From the NCBI GenBank assembly GCA_905182615.1, contig CAJJCG010000003.1:1-39203 (forward strand): a stretch of 39,203 nt of DNA. The letters are read 5' to 3'. The translations under genes and the position numbers were made by a program. The notes beneath the pieces are model-generated. The model worked only from the letters and a program-made list of their open reading frames with translations. It was not told the origin of the DNA and made no database searches. Positions within the stretch are counted from its first letter, which is position 1; each line of letters begins with the position of its first letter. Below are positions 35,763 to 39,203 of the stretch, piece after piece. Source of the stretch: Alphaproteobacteria bacterium UBA2964. Its GTDB lineage: Bacteria > Pseudomonadota > Alphaproteobacteria > MPNO01 > UBA2964.

Positions 35763-36569
35763 ATGCGCCAGTTCAAATATGTAAGCGTTTTACTTTTATT
35801 GATTTCTGTCACGGCTTGTAGCTCCGACGAAAAAGCACCCTATGTCGAACGTCCGGTAAACGCTCTTTATAACCGTGCGGTTAATGCATTGGAGGCTGGC
35901 GCGTACTTGGATGCTGCGCGATTTTTTGACGAAGTCGAGCAACAGCACCCTTATTCGGTTTGGGCTACCAAAGCACAGCTCATGGCCGCCTATTCAAATT
36001 ATGAGGCCAATAAATATGATGACGCGATCATTGGGATAGATCGCTTTATTCAGCTGCATCCTGGCAATCGCGACACACCCTATGCCTATTACCTGAAGGC
36101 CCAGACCTATTACGAGCAAATCACCGATGTCAGCCGAGACCAGCTCGGAACAGAGAGCGCCCTTAAAGCCCTGCGTGAAGTTATCAAGCGTTATCCGCAA
36201 TCAAAATATGCACGAGATGCGCGACTCAAAATCGATTTGACGCGAGATCATTTGGCCGGAAAGGAAATGTCGATAGGACGTTTTTATCTCCGAAAGAATG
36301 AATATATTGCCGCCATCAATCGGTTTAAACGGGTCGTCGATAACTATCAAACGACAACCCATGTACCAGAAGCACTACATCGCGTCGCCGAGGCTTACAC
36401 AGCAATCGGCATGACGGAAGAAGCAAAGAAGGCCGCATCGGTTCTTGGACACAACTATCCGGGCAGCGAATGGTACATCGATAGCTATGCCCTGATGACT
36501 GGCAAAGATGTCCGCGCGAAAAAAGAGAAAAAGGGAATTCTGGCCCGCGCCTGGAACTGGGTTTTCTAA
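35763..36569 (+). CDS. bamD: Outer membrane assembly lipoprotein BamD
   Basis: Lipoprotein subunit of the BAM complex that inserts beta-barrel proteins into the outer membrane. From the ATG at 35763 (AGGG 6 nt upstream) it has 268 residues, a lipoprotein signal MRQFKYVSVLLLLISVTAC with lipidated C19, then TPR repeats: ALYNRAVNALEAGAYLDAARFF, YSVWATKAQLMAAYSNYEANKYDDAI and ALREVIKRYPQSKYARDA. The family segments HPGNRDTPYAYYLKA and GRFYLRKNEYIAAINRF are present. In-frame ATGs at 35736 and 35757 are alternative starts. recN follows 6 nt later. Confidence 0.94.
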   Translation: MRQFKYVSVLLLLISVTACSSDEKAPYVERPVNALYNRAVNALEAGAYLDAARFFDEVEQQHPYSVWATKAQLMAAYSNYEANKYDDAIIGIDRFIQLHPGNRDTPYAYYLKAQTYYEQITDVSRDQLGTESALKALREVIKRYPQSKYARDARLKIDLTRDHLAGKEMSIGRFYLRKNEYIAAINRFKRVVDNYQTTTHVPEALHRVAEAYTAIGMTEEAKKAASVLGHNYPGSEWYIDSYALMTGKDVRAKKEKKGILARAWNWVF

Positions 36570-36575
36570 AACAGC

Positions 36576-38273
36576 ATGCTCGCCTCCGTCACGATCCGCG
36601 ACATCGTCCTAATCGACAAGGTCGAAGTTTCCTTCGAGACAGGCTTATGCGCGCTAACTGGCGAAACCGGTGCTGGTAAATCAATATTACTTGACGCGCT
36701 CGGTTTAGCGCTAGGGATGCGTGCCAACGCCGGCCTGGTCCGGACTGCCGGTAATGGAGGTAACGGCATACCGCGAGCTTCGGTGGCGGCGTCGTTTGAC
36801 CTCGCTACCGATGACGCCGTCTTCGCCCTGCTGGTTGACCATGACATCACGGTGCCCGAGCCCGGAGAACCTCTCATTCTGAGGCGCAACCTCGATAAAG
36901 ATGGAAGAGGTCGCGCTTTCATTAACGATCAACCGGTAAGCGTCGCTCTTTTACGACAGGTGGGGGAATCCCTCGTCGAGATCGAAGGACAATTCGCTAG
37001 CCACGGCTTGATGGATCAATCAACCCACAGAAACTCCCTTGATGGATTTGCGAACCTGAAGGACACATCACATAAGGTTTCCGTTCTCTATAAAGATTGG
37101 CGAGATGCGGAGACCGCCCTCACAGAAGCGATAGCCGCCCTCGAACAGAACCGCACAGATGAAGAGTATCTCCGTCACGCATTGGCCGAGCTAGCAGAAC
37201 TCGACCCTCAGGCTGGCGAGGAAACCGACCTAGCAGAAACGCGCGCGTTATTAATGAATGGCGAACGGCTGGTCACTGCCATGGCATCAGCAGCCAAATC
37301 TCTATCAAACGGCGATGGTGTCGAAGATCGGCTGGCCGCTGCACAACGTGCCCTTACTCACGAAGTCGAGGCGGCGGCGGGCCGCCTAGATGCTGTGATG
37401 GATGCCCTAGCCATAGCGAATGACGCCGTCGCGGACGCTGAAGGACTGCTTCACCGCGTCATGGTCGATGCAGAACCTGACCCGGCAAAACTTGAATTCT
37501 GCGAAGAACGCCTGTTTGCGATCCGCGCGATGGCGAGAAAGCATAATATTTCCGTCGAGGACCTCCCAACCCTGCGATCAAATCTGGAAAAAAGACTCTC
37601 GGAAATTGACGATGCAGGTGGATTGCTCCAAAAACTGCAGGCCGAACGGGACCAAGCCTACGAGGACTATCAATCAAATGCACAAGTTCTGAGCGATAAA
37701 CGAGCTAAAGCAGCGATTAAACTCGACAAAGCCGTCGCCATCGAATTGCCACCGTTAAAGCTCGAAAAAGCGACTTTTACGACCCGCGTTGATACAGTAG
37801 ATGAGAAAGATTGGGGACCCAGTGGGATCAATCGCATTCATTTTGAAGTATCCACTAACCCCGGTGTGCCCTCTGGCCCATTGGGCCGTATTGCATCCGG
37901 CGGAGAGCTCGCGCGTTTTCTACTTGCCCTAAAAGTCGTCCTTCACCGTTCAAATGCGATACCAACATTGATATTTGATGAAGTCGATTCTGGTATCGGC
38001 GGGGCAGTCGCCGCCGCCGTGGGCGAACGACTGGCTAAGCTAGCAGAGAATGTTCAGGTATTAGCGATCACTCACTCCCCGCAAGTTGCCTCTTGCGCAA
38101 TGCGGCATCTGAAAATTGCAAAATCAGAAAATAAAAATGTCGTTACCACCAGTGTATCCCAGCTTTCGAAAGATGATCGGCAGGAAGAGATTGCCCGGAT
38201 GCTCGCAGGTACAAAGATTACGGACGAGGCAAGAGCAGCCGCCGCCAGCCTAATGTCACGAGAAGGCAAGTGA
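36576..38273 (+). CDS. recN: DNA repair protein RecN
   Basis: SMC-like ATPase acting in double-strand break repair. It has 565 residues with the N-terminal MLASVTIRDIVLIDKVEVSF and Walker A GETGAGKSI (about 28-36). A Q-loop region (QFASHGLMDQSTH) is followed by a helical coiled-coil middle (about 150-370). The signature ASGGELARFLLALK and Walker B LIFDEVDSGIGG are near 430-470, and VLAITHSPQVAS carries the switch His. Length is normal. It lies 6 nt after bamD and 25 nt before ligA. Confidence 0.97.
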   Translation: MLASVTIRDIVLIDKVEVSFETGLCALTGETGAGKSILLDALGLALGMRANAGLVRTAGNGGNGIPRASVAASFDLATDDAVFALLVDHDITVPEPGEPLILRRNLDKDGRGRAFINDQPVSVALLRQVGESLVEIEGQFASHGLMDQSTHRNSLDGFANLKDTSHKVSVLYKDWRDAETALTEAIAALEQNRTDEEYLRHALAELAELDPQAGEETDLAETRALLMNGERLVTAMASAAKSLSNGDGVEDRLAAAQRALTHEVEAAAGRLDAVMDALAIANDAVADAEGLLHRVMVDAEPDPAKLEFCEERLFAIRAMARKHNISVEDLPTLRSNLEKRLSEIDDAGGLLQKLQAERDQAYEDYQSNAQVLSDKRAKAAIKLDKAVAIELPPLKLEKATFTTRVDTVDEKDWGPSGINRIHFEVSTNPGVPSGPLGRIASGGELARFLLALKVVLHRSNAIPTLIFDEVDSGIGGAVAAAVGERLAKLAENVQVLAITHSPQVASCAMRHLKIAKSENKNVVTTSVSQLSKDDRQEEIARMLAGTKITDEARAAAASLMSREGK

Positions 38274-38289
38274 TCGACTCCAGCGTTAA

Positions 38290-39203
<914 letters not shown>

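Overview
This window looks like chromosomal DNA of a Gram-negative alphaproteobacterium, probably a Rhodospirillales-type lineage. The grounds are: a membrane-anchored CycM-type cytochrome c, a C4-pathway 5-aminolevulinate synthase, a meso-DAP-type MurE, a long-tailed FtsZ ending in the alphaproteobacterial LEIPAFLRR peptide, lpxC and bamD, and the classic alphaproteobacterial dcw gene order. Base composition looks moderately GC-rich and even (by eye only). I see no insertion sequence, phage, CRISPR array or tRNA.

Layout. 1-3370: start of a cytochrome c gene (minus), hemA with a clear terminator, a Mug/TDG-like DNA glycosylase, a RidA-family gene (minus), then a translationally coupled TfoX-domain / ribbon-helix-helix pair. 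3367-7044: a very large AsmA-family gene (minus). 7173-11208: a tight five-gene minus-strand operon read as DUF1445 protein, 3-hydroxyanthranilate 3,4-dioxygenase-like cupin, RidA-family protein, MBL-fold hydrolase, FAD-linked (D-lactate/glycolate-type) dehydrogenase. It is an accessory catabolic set whose full pathway is not evident. 11349-11873: a gene of an alphaproteobacterial hypothetical family interrupted by one in-frame TAG. 11944-15009: DUF3750 protein, DjlA/TerB-like J-protein, EamA transporter and AmpD-type amidase, closely packed. 15040-15434: RNase P RNA.

15435-15838 is the only long gene-free stretch. It holds an inverted pair of DnaA-box-like sequences, two short hairpins, and an array of about five 10-bp-spaced MraZ boxes overlapping a TTGACA promoter element. 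From 15839 the dcw cluster runs without interruption: mraZ, rsmH, ftsL, ftsI, murE, murF, mraY, murD, ftsW, murG, murC, murB, ddl, ftsQ, ftsA, ftsZ. Most junctions overlap by 4 nt (ATGA), implying translational coupling of lipid II synthesis with septal synthesis and Z-ring genes. A strong terminator follows ftsZ. Then come lpxC (lipid A), bamD (outer-membrane assembly), recN and the 5' part of ligA (DNA repair and replication).

Most of the window is conserved core biology. The places most worth a second look are the rnpB-mraZ control region, the hydroxyanthranilate-dioxygenase operon, the TAG-interrupted gene, the hairpin upstream of lpxC, and the glycosylase lacking the usual catalytic Asn. 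I did not find a convincing wholly new multi-gene system.
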